NCBI RefSeq assembly: GCF_002980495.1
Contig: NZ_PVBR01000003.1
Coordinates: forward strand, 62,001-126,000
Source: Phyllobacterium phragmitis
GTDB taxonomy: Bacteria; Pseudomonadota; Alphaproteobacteria; Rhizobiales; Rhizobiaceae
Direction of reading: 5' to 3'
Length of the DNA: 64,000 nt
The notes below the pieces were generated by a model, which saw only the letters and a program-made list of their open reading frames with translations, was not told the origin of the DNA and made no database searches. Positions within the stretch are counted from its first letter, which is position 1, and each line of letters begins with the position of its first letter. A program made the translations under genes and the position numbers. This document shows positions 9,214 through 18,148 of this stretch, piece by piece.

Positions 9214-9467
9214 TGGCTTTGAGTATTAAAGACCCGGTGACGGAACAACTCGCTCGCGATCTCGCTCAGCAAACCGGGGAAAACATTACCACAGCGACGC
9301 GGAGGGCACTCGAAGAGCGACTGCACCGTGTCGCCAGTCGTTCCCGCAAGCCTGCTCTTCTCGAAGAACTCGCTGCGATTCGGTACAGGTGGAGCACTAT
9401 GCCGGTCATTGATGAACGCTCTGCCGACGAGATTATGGAGTATGATCAAAATGGGCTTCCGCGCTGA
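9213..9467 (+). CDS. Type II antitoxin, VapB (Rv0623/Psk) family
   Basis: An 84-residue protein. The N-terminal MALSIKDPVTEQLARDLAQQTGENITTAT stretch (residues 1-29) is the ribbon-helix-helix type DNA-binding start of the Psk/VapB family. The C-terminal part (VIDERSADEIMEYDQNGLP) is the toxin-wrapping tail. It neutralises the VapC encoded next to it and should repress the promoter. Its stop overlaps the vapC start (TGATG). Confidence 0.88.
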   Translation: MALSIKDPVTEQLARDLAQQTGENITTATRRALEERLHRVASRSRKPALLEELAAIRYRWSTMPVIDERSADEIMEYDQNGLPR

Positions 9468-9847
9468 TGGTGATCGACACATCAGCGATCATCGCCATCG
9501 CACTTAACGAACCGGAGGCGGCTGAATTCGAGATGCGTATCGCAGATGATCCTGTTCGTCTAATCTCTGCAGCGACGATGCTCGAAGCTTCGATAGTGAT
9601 AGAAACTCGGCTTGGCGAAGCTGGCGGACGCGAACTGGACCTTTGGCTGTACAAGGCCGGCATCGACATCGTTGCCGTCGATGCCGATCAGGCTGATCTG
9701 GCGCGTCGAGCCTGGCGCCGATTTGGTAAGGGCCGTCATCGGGCGGGCTTGAACTACGGCGATTGCTTCTCTTATGCACTCGCCGTCTCCCGCCAGGAAC
9801 CCTTGCTGTTTAAGGGCAACGACTTCAGCCGGACCGATATTGTCTGA
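9467..9847 (+). CDS. VapC-type PIN-domain ribonuclease toxin
   Basis: A 126-residue PIN-domain protein. Acidic metal-binding residues are visible: Asp4 in VIDTSAIIAI, Glu in MLEASIVIETR near residue 42, and Asp in LNYGDCFSYALA near residue 98. VapC toxins cleave tRNA or rRNA when not bound by VapB. Length and active-site residues look complete, so it is probably functional. The target RNA cannot be predicted. Confidence 0.9.
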   Translation: MVIDTSAIIAIALNEPEAAEFEMRIADDPVRLISAATMLEASIVIETRLGEAGGRELDLWLYKAGIDIVAVDADQADLARRAWRRFGKGRHRAGLNYGDCFSYALAVSRQEPLLFKGNDFSRTDIV

Positions 9848-9869
9848 CACGGTGGCGCTGTAAGCTATT

Positions 9870-9909
9870 GAACCTACGCATTTACCCGAAAACCGATTCC
9901 GGTTTTTCG
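9870..9909. repeat. Short palindromic repeat (CCGAAAACCGATTCCGG type)
   Basis: GAACCTACGCAT is followed by CCGAAAACCGATTCCGGTTT with its mirror TTTCG. It resembles the second half of the repeat at 52058-52153 (GAATCTACGGAT plus CCGAAAATCGATTCCGATTT). It lies between the convergent vapC and TRAP permease genes, just before the latter's stop, and may act as a bidirectional terminator. Confidence 0.6.
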
Positions 9910-9919
9910 AACCGGTGGG

Positions 9920-11974
9920 CTAGCCAAGCGCCGGCGACCGCCTGACGCTGAGAATATGCCGAATGAGCACCGGGATGATCATCGCGCCGCCCAGGAGTGA
10001 CGAGTAGATTTCCGGCACGACAAGCAGGATGGCGGCGAATATCAAGAGGACACTCTCCCAGATTTTCGTTCGCACCAGCAGGAAGCCTGAAAGCGCGGCT
10101 CCCAGACAGGTGATGCCGACCACGCATCCGATAAAGGCAATGAAGAATGCCGACCACGTGAAATCCGATGTCACCAGCAGCAGCGACGGCGAGAACACGA
10201 AAACGAACGGCACCAGAACCTTGCCGAGACCGAGGCGGAAAGCGGTATTGCCGGTCCTGAACGGATCGGAGCCGGCCATGCCGGCGGCCGCATAGGCGGC
10301 AAGCGCCACTGGTGGCGTGATGTCGGCAAGCACGCCGTAATAGAAGACGAAGAAATGCGCGACGATCTGTTCGACGCCAAGCAAACTCAGCGCCGGGGCC
10401 GCGATCGTCGCCATGATGATGTAGTTGGCCGTCGTCGGAATGCCGCAGCCCATCAGGATGCAGACGATCCCGGTCATGATCAGCGTGAACAGCAGTGTCA
10501 GCGCCTGCGGACTGGCCAGGGCAGCCGGAATGAATGTCTCGAACCATCCGGCCATCTGGGCCGCCGTAGATGTGACGATATAGGAGATCTTGAAGCCGAC
10601 GCCGGTCAGGGTCACCACGCCGACGATGATGCCGACCGTCGCCGCAGCCGCACCAACGGCCAGCGCATATTTGGCGCCATCGCGGAGGCCTTCGAAGACC
10701 TCGGTGAATGACATGCGCTTGCGCGGGTTCAATAGGCCGACGAGAACGCAAAGCGTGATGCCCCAGAAAGCTGCGAGATAGGGCGTGTAGCCCGACAGCA
10801 GAACGGCGAGCAGAACCACCAGCGGAATGACGGTTGGCCAGTCACGCTTGAAGGCCTCTTTGAGATCGGGCATTTCTTCCGGCGTCATGCCCCGCAAACC
10901 GGTGCGTTTGGCCTCGAAATGCACCTGGATCAGCACGCCGAAGAAATGCATGAAGGCCGGAACGATCGCCGCAAGAATGATGGTCGTATACGGCAGATTG
11001 AGAAACTCGATCATCAGAAAGGCGGCGGCACCCATGATCGGCGGCATGATCTGGCCGCCCGTCGATGAAGCCGCCTCGACCGCCGCCGCGAAATGCGGCT
11101 TGTAGCCCAGCCGCTTCATGGCAGGGATCGTCAGCGATCCGACGGTGACGGTGTTTGCAACCGAGGAACCGGAAATCATGCCGAACAGCGCCGATCCGAA
11201 GATGGAGACCTTTGCCGGACCTCCGGCATAACGGCCGGCGACCCAGGCGGCGCAATCGAGAAAGAGCTGGCCAAGCCCGATACGGGTGGCAAAGACGCCG
11301 AACAGCACGAAATGGAAGACATAGGTCGCGACGACACCAAGCGCGATGCCATAGATGCCCTGACTGGTGAGGTAGAGATGATTGACCAGTTGCGAGATGC
11401 TGGCGCCGGGATGAACCAGGATACCCGGCATGTCCGGGCCGTAGATCGCGTAGGCCATGAAGAGCAGTGCGATGATCGGCAAAGGCCAGCCGACGGAACG
11501 CCGCGTCGCCTCGAGCAGCACGACGATCAGAAGACTGCCCAGAATGACATCCGTGCTCGTCGGATTGCCGACCCGGAAGGCCAGATCGTCCAACGGAATC
11601 AAAGGCACATGCAACACTGCAACGACCGCGCCGATTGCCAGAAGCCAATCGATGATCGATATCCCGAGCGGCCGCAGCAAGCCCGATGTTGCGGGTCGGT
11701 CATAGCCTTTCCGGGTGAAGGGGAAGACCAGAAACACGAGCCCGAGCACGAACGACAGATGGATGCCGCGATGAAGCATTTCGGGCAGAAGCCCAAAACC
11801 TGCGGTGTAATAGTGGAAGACCGACAACGCCACCAGCAACGTGCCGACGAGACGGCTTGCAAGCGGCGCCAGCGGGCGGAAACGGAGTTCGGAATCGAAC
11901 TTTTCTTCGAGCTCGCGCGCCTTGGCTTCATCCAGTTCCATGGGAGATAGCGAAGGGTTTTGATCTGACGCCAT
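9920..11974 (-). CDS. TRAP transporter fused permease (DctQM fusion, TAXI type)
   Basis: A 684-residue membrane protein in which the small (DctQ) and large (DctM) TRAP permease subunits are fused, as is normal with TAXI binding proteins. The first 60 residues are a charged cytoplasmic start. The DctM part begins around residue 130 and includes GSSVANTVTVGSLTIPAMKR and GGQIMPPIMGAAAFLM, then a second copy of the fold ending with ADITPPVALAAYAAA. It imports a small carboxylate by sodium or proton symport together with the TAXI protein encoded just upstream. Confidence 0.93.
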   Translation of the reverse strand: MASDQNPSLSPMELDEAKARELEEKFDSELRFRPLAPLASRLVGTLLVALSVFHYYTAGFGLLPEMLHRGIHLSFVLGLVFLVFPFTRKGYDRPATSGLLRPLGISIIDWLLAIGAVVAVLHVPLIPLDDLAFRVGNPTSTDVILGSLLIVVLLEATRRSVGWPLPIIALLFMAYAIYGPDMPGILVHPGASISQLVNHLYLTSQGIYGIALGVVATYVFHFVLFGVFATRIGLGQLFLDCAAWVAGRYAGGPAKVSIFGSALFGMISGSSVANTVTVGSLTIPAMKRLGYKPHFAAAVEAASSTGGQIMPPIMGAAAFLMIEFLNLPYTTIILAAIVPAFMHFFGVLIQVHFEAKRTGLRGMTPEEMPDLKEAFKRDWPTVIPLVVLLAVLLSGYTPYLAAFWGITLCVLVGLLNPRKRMSFTEVFEGLRDGAKYALAVGAAAATVGIIVGVVTLTGVGFKISYIVTSTAAQMAGWFETFIPAALASPQALTLLFTLIMTGIVCILMGCGIPTTANYIIMATIAAPALSLLGVEQIVAHFFVFYYGVLADITPPVALAAYAAAGMAGSDPFRTGNTAFRLGLGKVLVPFVFVFSPSLLLVTSDFTWSAFFIAFIGCVVGITCLGAALSGFLLVRTKIWESVLLIFAAILLVVPEIYSSLLGGAMIIPVLIRHILSVRRSPALG

Positions 11975-12020
11975 ACCGATATCGCTCCGTTACGCCCTGA
12001 TTACCATCTTATCATTGAAA

Positions 12021-12057
12021 AGACGGCGGCCCGGAAATTTTCCCCGAACCGCCGTCT
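12021..12057 (-). terminator. Intercistronic hairpin between TAXI binding protein and TRAP permease
   Basis: AGACGGCGG (12021-12029) pairs with CCGCCGTCT (12049-12057), followed on the minus strand by AAAAG-type bases rather than a T-tract. It lies between the binding-protein stop and the permease start, so partial termination or mRNA protection is the likely role. Confidence 0.5.
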
Positions 12058-12084
12058 GTTGATACCGATATCCTGGAATGCCGG

Positions 12085-13074
12085 TTACTTCAGCACGCCT
12101 GCTTCTTTGTAGAAACGTTCAGCACCGGGATGAAGCGGGATGCCGAGGCTGGTGACGGCATTCTTGAGCGTGATCAGCTTGCCTTTCGCGTGGCCGGCGT
12201 CAAGCGATGCGCGGGTCGCATCGCTCCACATCACCTTCGTGATGTCATAGATCAGATCGTCGGGCTGCTTGGCGCTCGTCACCCACTGCGCGGCAACGGC
12301 GATGGTCGGCGTCTCGCCGACGTCCTTATAGGTATCTGCAGGTACGACATCCTTAGAAAAGAAGCTGTACTGCTCAAGCATCTTGTCGGCTTCGGGGCCC
12401 GAGATCGGCACCAGCGAAATGCCGCTCGACGTGGCAAGCTCGGAAATCGCGCCGGTCGGATAGCCACCGACGAAGAAATACGCATCCAGTGCACCGTCGC
12501 GAAGGCGATCGCCTGCCGGGCCCGGCTTCAGATGTTCAGCCTGGATATCCTTCTCCGTCAGGCCATAGGCGGCCAGCACGATCCGGGCATCGACGATGGT
12601 GCCGGAACCCGGTTCATCGATCGAAACACGCTTGCCCTTCAGATCGGCGACGGATTTGATATCCGCACCCTTGCGGGCCACCAGGTGGATGGTTTCGGGA
12701 TAAAGCGTTGCGATCAGGCGGAGATCCTCGACCTTGCCCTTGCCTTCATAAAGGCCCGTGCCCGTATAGGCCCAATAGGCGACGTCGGACTGGGTAAAGC
12801 CGGACTCCAGCGATCCGCTCTGGATGGCGTTGATGTTGGCGACGGAGCCGTTCGATGAAACAGCGGTGGCAACAAGGCCTGGAACTCCCTTGTCGCCCTC
12901 GCCGGAGATCGCATTCGCGATCAACCCGCCAATGGGATAATAGGTCCCGGCGGTACCACCGGTTCCGATACGGAAAAAGGCCGGAGACTGGGCCAGCGCG
13001 AAGGTTGCTCCCAACACCAGAGAACCGATCACGGCGCCAATCGAGAACCGGCGTAGGTTCTTGCTGAAATTCAT
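12085..13074 (-). CDS. TRAP transporter solute-binding protein, TAXI family
   Basis: Periplasmic protein of 329 residues with a signal peptide (residues 1-28, cleavage near TFALA-QS). The mature start FFRIGTGGTAGTYYPIGGLI is the TAXI family hallmark. The ligand-cleft region GKRVSIDEPGSGTIVDARIV follows near residue 150. It captures the substrate for the fused permease downstream. The divergent UxaA-family gene suggests a sugar acid or related carboxylate as ligand, but TAXI specificity cannot be read from sequence. Confidence 0.92.
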   Translation of the reverse strand: MNFSKNLRRFSIGAVIGSLVLGATFALAQSPAFFRIGTGGTAGTYYPIGGLIANAISGEGDKGVPGLVATAVSSNGSVANINAIQSGSLESGFTQSDVAYWAYTGTGLYEGKGKVEDLRLIATLYPETIHLVARKGADIKSVADLKGKRVSIDEPGSGTIVDARIVLAAYGLTEKDIQAEHLKPGPAGDRLRDGALDAYFFVGGYPTGAISELATSSGISLVPISGPEADKMLEQYSFFSKDVVPADTYKDVGETPTIAVAAQWVTSAKQPDDLIYDITKVMWSDATRASLDAGHAKGKLITLKNAVTSLGIPLHPGAERFYKEAGVLK

Positions 13075-13244
13075 CTCTCTTCCCCTTTACGAAATTCTTG
13101 ATCTGAGGTCGGAGGATGGGAAAGCCGGTGCGGCTTGTCAACTGGTCCGGCACCAAAACCGTGCATAACGGTGTCAGGAATGCAATGCGCCGCTGAACAA
13201 TGCCTCCGATGGGACTTGACGGTGACGCGTCCGACATGATTGTT

Positions 13245-13258
13245 TATTGCCTGCAATA
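13245..13258. promoter_or_regulatory. Palindrome TATTGC-CT-GCAATA upstream of the UxaA-family gene
   Basis: A perfect 6+6 inverted repeat with a 2-base centre lies 26 bases before the UxaA-family start, in the region shared with the divergent TAXI gene. The same ATTGC-NN-GCAAT pattern occurs at 16138-16149 before the double-domain GntR gene. It is therefore a candidate site for that regulator. Confidence 0.5.
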
Positions 13259-13283
13259 GTCATTTCCAGAGAAGCAAATCATC

Positions 13284-14816
13284 ATGTCCAATCCGGTCTC
13301 GCCGATCATCGTTCTCAATGCACTCGACAATGTGGCCGTGGCACGTGAGGCGATTTCTTCAGGAAATCCCGCGGGTTTGAAGGATCTGGTGGCACGCGAC
13401 GACATCACTCGGGGCCATAAGGTGGCGCTCAAGGCGATCGCGCCGGGCGAAGAGGTGCGCAAGTTCGGGCAGGTCATCGGCATCGCCACCAAGCCTATCG
13501 AACCCGGACAGCATGTTCACCTGCAGAACCTTGCGATGATCGCATCCGAGCACGACCATCAGTTCAGCGTCGATATCCAGGAAACGGGGATGCTGCCCGA
13601 AGGCCAGCGCCGGACATTTATGGGCTTCGATCGCGGCCTGGGCGGCATCGGCACCCGAAACTTCATCGGAATCATCTCGACGGTGAACTGTTCCGCCACC
13701 GTCTCGAAATATGTCGCCGACCATTTCAACCGCAGCGGCGGGCTCGACGGCTTCGACAATGTCGATGGCGTCGTCGCCCTCACCCATGGCGGGGGATGCG
13801 CCATCAACACCAACAGCATCGGTTACCGCTATCTCGCCCGCACCATCCAGGGCTATGCCCGCCACCCCAATTTCGGCGGCATATTGATCATCGGCCTTGG
13901 CTGCGAAACCAATCAGATCAAGCCCATCCTCGACTATTACAAGCTGGAGGAAGGCAATCGGCTGCGCACCATGACGATCCAGGATATGGGCGGCACGCGC
14001 AAGACGATCGAGGCGGCCAGCGCGGTGATCCGGGAAATGCTGCCCGAGATCAATGCAGCCAAACGCACGGTGCAGCCGCTCTCCGGCCTCAAGCTCGCGC
14101 TGGAATGCGGCGGCTCGGACGGATATTCCGGCATTTCGGCCAATCCGGCGCTGGGCTACGCCTCCGATCTCCTCGTGCGCAATGGCGGCACGTCCGTTCT
14201 TGCCGAAACGCCTGAGATCTACGGTGCGGAGCACCTTCTCACCCGCCGTGCCGTCACGCCTGACGTGGCGAAGAAACTGCTCGATCGCATCGAGTGGTGG
14301 CGTGATTACACGGAGAAAAACGGCGCGGAACTCAACAACAATCCCTCCCACGGCAACAAGGCCGGCGGGCTGACGACCATCCTGGAAAAATCGCTCGGCG
14401 CCGTCGCAAAGGGCGGCACCATGCCGCTCAAGGCGGTCTATGAATATGCCGAGATCGTCAGCGAGCCGGGTTTTGTGTTCATGGACACGCCCGGCTACGA
14501 TCCGGCGGCGGTGACGGGCCAGGTCGCCGGCGGCTGCAATGTGATCTGCTTCACCACCGGCCGCGGCTCGGTATCCGGCTTCAAGCCCGCGCCTTGCATC
14601 AAGATCGCCACCAACAGCACGATGTACGAACATATGAAGGAAGATATGGACATCAACTGCGGCGGCATCGTCACCGGCGAGGATACGATCGAAAAGGCTG
14701 GCGAGCGGATATTCGAAAGCATCATCGCCGTTGCCTCAGGCGAGCGCACGCTGAGCGAAACCTACGACTATGGCGACAATGAATTCGTTCCCTGGCAGCT
14801 CGGCGCGGTTACTTGA
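13284..14816 (+). CDS. UxaA-family sugar-acid dehydratase (altronate/galactarate dehydratase type)
   Basis: A 510-residue cytoplasmic enzyme with the full two-part layout: an N-terminal SAF domain (about residues 10-90, GHKVALKAIAPGEEVRKFGQ) and a C-terminal UxaA domain. Family motifs include GGGCAINTNSIG, GLGCETNQI, ECGGSDGYSGISANPALG and GGCNVICFTTGRGS. Members remove water from altronate, galactarate or related acids, giving 2-keto-3-deoxy acids, and need iron or another metal. Which acid is used here is unknown. It is divergent from the TAXI-TRAP importer, which may supply the substrate, and is probably controlled by the GntR gene that ends just downstream. Confidence 0.88.
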   Translation: MSNPVSPIIVLNALDNVAVAREAISSGNPAGLKDLVARDDITRGHKVALKAIAPGEEVRKFGQVIGIATKPIEPGQHVHLQNLAMIASEHDHQFSVDIQETGMLPEGQRRTFMGFDRGLGGIGTRNFIGIISTVNCSATVSKYVADHFNRSGGLDGFDNVDGVVALTHGGGCAINTNSIGYRYLARTIQGYARHPNFGGILIIGLGCETNQIKPILDYYKLEEGNRLRTMTIQDMGGTRKTIEAASAVIREMLPEINAAKRTVQPLSGLKLALECGGSDGYSGISANPALGYASDLLVRNGGTSVLAETPEIYGAEHLLTRRAVTPDVAKKLLDRIEWWRDYTEKNGAELNNNPSHGNKAGGLTTILEKSLGAVAKGGTMPLKAVYEYAEIVSEPGFVFMDTPGYDPAAVTGQVAGGCNVICFTTGRGSVSGFKPAPCIKIATNSTMYEHMKEDMDINCGGIVTGEDTIEKAGERIFESIIAVASGERTLSETYDYGDNEFVPWQLGAVT

Positions 14817-14824
14817 GCTGATTG

Positions 14825-15054
14825 GAGCGGTTCACTTGGAGATGGAATGCTGGCGGGCCGCACCACCCCCCTCTGGCCTGCCGGCCATCTCCCCTCAAGG
14901 GTGGAGATTAGGCTATGATTTCCGCTTTCGCCAATCGCCAACGTTGCAAATGATGTGCCGCCATCCATGACAGCCAATCTCCCTCCTTGTGGGGGAGATG
15001 GCCGGCAGGCCAGAGGGGGGTTGCCTCGCGATTCCAACAAAACACGAACCGCTC
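14825..15054. repeat. Composite palindromic element with GAGCGGTTC ends (copy 2 of CCCCCCTCTGG arms)
   Basis: The outer ends GAGCGGTTC (14825-14833) and GAACCGCTC (15046-15054) are inverted, each followed inward by TGGAAT-like sequence. Inside are arms of about 45 bases (14866-14910 and 14976-15022) nearly identical to those of the element at 4638. The centre has CCAATCGC at 14931-14938 within CGCCAATCGCCAACGTT, also present in the element at 46737. It sits between convergent genes, and its right end forms part of the GntR stop codon context (TAGAGCGGTTC on the minus strand). Confidence 0.8.
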
Positions 15055-16103
15055 TAAACGATAAAACTGCATTCCTCCGGCTGGAAGGAATTGCGGACCT
15101 CCTCGGCCCGTTCGATCACCTTGGGCCGTGAACTGGCGATGTGATTGCTCATCGCGCGCATCAAATCCGGCCTGTTCCGCCGCCGCATCATCTCGAAAAT
15201 CTCGATATGTTCGGCAATGAAGGGGTCGTTCTCCGGCATGCGCAGCCGGTGCCAGAGCACGTGCTTGCTGAGCGTGATGACGCAATGGGTGCGCTGGAGA
15301 ATGCTGATCATCTCCCTGTTCGGGCAGGCCTGCATAGAGCGGACATGCAGATCGAGTTCCAGATCGTAGAGAAGATCGACCGAGACTTGCGGGTAGGCTT
15401 TGGCAGCCTGCACCAACCTGCCGGTCATCCGCTCGATCTCGCTGTCCGACATGGCGTCCATCGCCTGCGCGATGGCGAAGGGTTCCAGCCGCTCGCGCAC
15501 CTCGTAGAGTTCGGTGATGCGCTTGTCGTCCAGGGGGACGATGGACCAGCGGAAGTGTTCGTCCTTGCTCGTAATCCCGAGCGTTTCGAGTTTCAAAAGC
15601 ACGTCCCGCGCCACCGCCCGCCCCACGCCATAATGGCGGGCAAGCTCGATCTCGTTGATGCGGAAACGCCCGAAGAAGGAGCGATTGACGATCCGCCGTT
15701 CCACTTCCTCATAAAGCGCCTGCCAGGCAAACAGCGTGCGCTCATGGTTGGCGAGATCGCCGAGGCTTTGCGCAAGATCGACGCGTTTTGCAGGCGTCCC
15801 CGCGGGACCGACGACAAATCCACGCCCTTCGAAGCGGCTGATGCGATTTTCGTCGGCTAAGAGCTTCAGCGCCTGGCGGACCGGTGCGCGGCTGGAGCCG
15901 AGAAGCTCCGCCAGAGGACCTTCGAGGAGAACGGTCCCCGGCGCGATCCGGCCAGTCCCGATATTTTCCTTCAGCCGCCCGTAGAGTTCCTCATAGAGGC
16001 TGCGCTTTCGCGGGCTCGATCCGCTTTCGCTTTTCTCCCCGGTTTTGCTTTTCTCGATGAAGCCCTGCAAAACCATACCGGCTGCGATCCTTCTCTTGCC
16101 CAT
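15054..16103 (-). CDS. GntR family regulator with two predicted winged-helix domains and an FCD domain
   Basis: About 349 residues, roughly 100 longer than a normal FadR-type GntR protein. One GntR-like winged helix is seen near residues 30-95 (SLYEELYGRLKENIGTGRIAPG ... LAELLGSSRAPVRQALKLLADE). A second, similar unit is near residues 125-190 (YEEVERRIVNRSFF ... ELARHYGVGRAVARDVLLKLETLG). A C-terminal FCD-like helical domain follows (ELYEVRERLEPFAIAQAMD onward). The start at 16103 was preferred over one 22 codons upstream because it lies downstream of the operator-like palindrome and has a weak AGG site. Likely targets are its own promoter and the uxaA/TAXI region. Confidence 0.82.
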   Translation of the reverse strand: MGKRRIAAGMVLQGFIEKSKTGEKSESGSSPRKRSLYEELYGRLKENIGTGRIAPGTVLLEGPLAELLGSSRAPVRQALKLLADENRISRFEGRGFVVGPAGTPAKRVDLAQSLGDLANHERTLFAWQALYEEVERRIVNRSFFGRFRINEIELARHYGVGRAVARDVLLKLETLGITSKDEHFRWSIVPLDDKRITELYEVRERLEPFAIAQAMDAMSDSEIERMTGRLVQAAKAYPQVSVDLLYDLELDLHVRSMQACPNREMISILQRTHCVITLSKHVLWHRLRMPENDPFIAEHIEIFEMMRRRNRPDLMRAMSNHIASSRPKVIERAEEVRNSFQPEECSFIV

Positions 16104-16136
16104 CCTGATACCTGTCCGGAATATCACAAAAACGAC

Positions 16137-16149
16137 TATTGCGGGCAAT
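16137..16149. promoter_or_regulatory. Palindrome TATTGC-GG-GCAAT upstream of the double-domain GntR gene
   Basis: ATTGC-GG-GCAAT lies 35 bases before the regulator start, in the gap after the ABC permease gene. It matches the site TATTGC-CT-GCAATA at 13245. Two copies at these two promoters suggest a shared operator and autoregulation. Confidence 0.5.
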
Positions 16150-16215
16150 GGAAATCGGGGCAAACCCATGCTCGCGGCATTGCACCGCGAGCACGATCCG
16201 TCAGATCCTGAAAGC

Positions 16216-17115
16216 TTACTCCTTCACCGCTCCCGTCATCGAGGAAACGTAATAATCGACGAAGAAGGAATAGAGCAGCACCACCGGCAGGGATCCAAAA
16301 AGCGCGCCGGCCATGAGTGCACCCCATTCGAAGACATCGCCGCGCACCAGTTCGGTGAGAACACCGACAGGAACCGTTTTGTTCTCCGACGACTGGATGA
16401 AGGTCAGCGCATAGATGAATTCGTTCCAGGAGAGCGTGAAGGCGAAGATGCCGGCGGAGATCAGCCCCGGCACCGCCAGCGGCAGGATGATCTTGACGAG
16501 GATCTGCCATCGTGACGCGCCATCGACCAGTGCGCTTTCCTCAAGCTCGAACGGTATGGAGCGGAAATATCCCATCAAAAGCCAGGTACAGAACGGGATG
16601 AGGAAAGTCGGATAGGTGAAGATCAACGCCAGCTTGGAATCGTAGATACCGAACTTGAAGACGATGAAGGCCAACGGAATGAACAGGATCGACGGCGGTA
16701 CGAGATAGGCGAGGAAGATCAGCAGCCCGACAGTACGCGCGCCGGTATAACGGATGCGCTCGATGGCATAGGCCGCAAAGATCGAGGCGGCGAGCGACAG
16801 GATCGTCGCGCCTATCGACACCAGCATCGTGTTGACCAGCCATCCTGGATAGGACGTCTCGAAAAGGAGATATTTGATGTGCTCGAGGGTCGGGGCGACC
16901 ACCCAGAAGGGGCTGTAATTATCATAGTCCGTCAATTGTGAGTTCGGCTTCACCGCCGTGATCGCCATCCAGTAGAACGGGAAGAGCAGCACGAAGACGA
17001 AGACCGCCATCGGCAGATAGAGGACGACGAGCCGGCGCGGCAGCCGGTTGAGATAGCTCATGCCTTCCGCGTTGTCGGTCAGGACCTGGCTTTCGGATTG
17101 TGCTTGCGTGTTCAT
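16216..17115 (-). CDS. Carbohydrate ABC transporter permease, MalG type
   Basis: A 299-residue inner-membrane protein with six membrane segments. The EAA loop near residue 200 (ELEESALVDGASRWQILVKIILPLAVPGL) is typical of MalG/UgpE permeases. It has a GGAGA ribosome site. It is the last transport gene of the denD operon and should pair with the MalF-type permease immediately upstream. The proposed cargo, erythronate or threonate, follows only from the gene neighbourhood. Confidence 0.9.
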   Translation of the reverse strand: MNTQAQSESQVLTDNAEGMSYLNRLPRRLVVLYLPMAVFVFVLLFPFYWMAITAVKPNSQLTDYDNYSPFWVVAPTLEHIKYLLFETSYPGWLVNTMLVSIGATILSLAASIFAAYAIERIRYTGARTVGLLIFLAYLVPPSILFIPLAFIVFKFGIYDSKLALIFTYPTFLIPFCTWLLMGYFRSIPFELEESALVDGASRWQILVKIILPLAVPGLISAGIFAFTLSWNEFIYALTFIQSSENKTVPVGVLTELVRGDVFEWGALMAGALFGSLPVVLLYSFFVDYYVSSMTGAVKE

Positions 17116-17131
17116 TTTATTCTCCGTTGTC

Positions 17132-18064
17132 TCAGTCCTGGCCGCCCTGCTGCCATTTGCGGCGCTGCAGACCGAAGAAGCTGAACATGATGGCCGCGAG
17201 CAGGAACGGGATCATCGCCACCGCGATCGCCGCGCCCTCGCCGAGCTGTCCGCCGGGAATGCCGCGCTGGAAGGAAAGCGTCGCCATCAGATGCGTCGCA
17301 TTCACCGGGCCACCCTTGGTAAGCACGTAGATGAGCTGGAAATCGGTAAAGGTGAACAGGACCGAGAAGGTCATGACCACCGCGATGATCGGCGTCAGCA
17401 TCGGCAGCGTCACATGGCGGAACCGCTGCCAGTTCGTCGCCCCGTCCAGCGATGCTGCTTCCTGCAGCGACTGCGGGATCGTCTGCAGTCCGGCGAGCAG
17501 CGATATGGCGACGAAGGGAATGCCGCGCCAGACATTGGCGGCAATGACCGAAGCCCGCGCATTGTTCGGATCGCCGAGGAAATTGATCGGGGTGTCGATC
17601 AGGCCAAGCTGCATCAAAGACCATGAGATGATCGAGAACTGGGCATCGTAGATCCACCAGAACGCCAGCGCCGAAAGCACCGTCGGCACCACCCAGGGCA
17701 GAAGCACGATGGCGCGGAAGAAGGATTTGAACGGCAGATTCTCGTTCAAAAGCAGCGCCAGCCAGAGACCGAGCACGAATTTCAGGATCGAGGCCACGAC
17801 GGTGTAGAGCAGCGTGTTGAACACCGACAGCCAGAAGACCGAATCCCCCATGAGAAAGTCGTAGTTCTCAAGCCCGATGAATATGCCGTCGCGTCCGATG
17901 CGCGTATCGGTGAAGCTGAGCCAGACGCCGAGACCGAGCGGATAGGTCAGGAAGCAGACAAGGAAAACCGCTGCCGGCAGCATGAACATGAGAGCGAGCA
18001 TGTTGCTGTTCTGCAGCAGGGCGGACAGTGAGAAACGGGACTTTCCGGACGACACTGTGGACAT
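17132..18064 (-). CDS. Carbohydrate ABC transporter permease, MalF/UgpA type
   Basis: A 310-residue inner-membrane protein with six membrane segments; the EAA loop is SLQEAASLDGATNWQRFRHVTLPMLTP. The start MSTVSSGKS is preceded by GGAGA; a start six codons upstream is possible. It lies 16 bases from the MalG-type gene, and is separated from the binding-protein gene by 135 bases holding a hairpin. Confidence 0.9.
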   Translation of the reverse strand: MSTVSSGKSRFSLSALLQNSNMLALMFMLPAAVFLVCFLTYPLGLGVWLSFTDTRIGRDGIFIGLENYDFLMGDSVFWLSVFNTLLYTVVASILKFVLGLWLALLLNENLPFKSFFRAIVLLPWVVPTVLSALAFWWIYDAQFSIISWSLMQLGLIDTPINFLGDPNNARASVIAANVWRGIPFVAISLLAGLQTIPQSLQEAASLDGATNWQRFRHVTLPMLTPIIAVVMTFSVLFTFTDFQLIYVLTKGGPVNATHLMATLSFQRGIPGGQLGEGAAIAVAMIPFLLAAIMFSFFGLQRRKWQQGGQD

Positions 18065-18148
18065 CGGACATCTCCGGTACAAATCTTGGGTTCTGTTGGC
18101 ATCGACACATCAAAAGTGCCGGGGCAGCGCATGTCGCATCATCCGCTT

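Noticed and set aside
14825-15054. Inverted ends considered as an insertion sequence
   Set aside because: The element is 230 bases, has no transposase frame and no clear target duplication.
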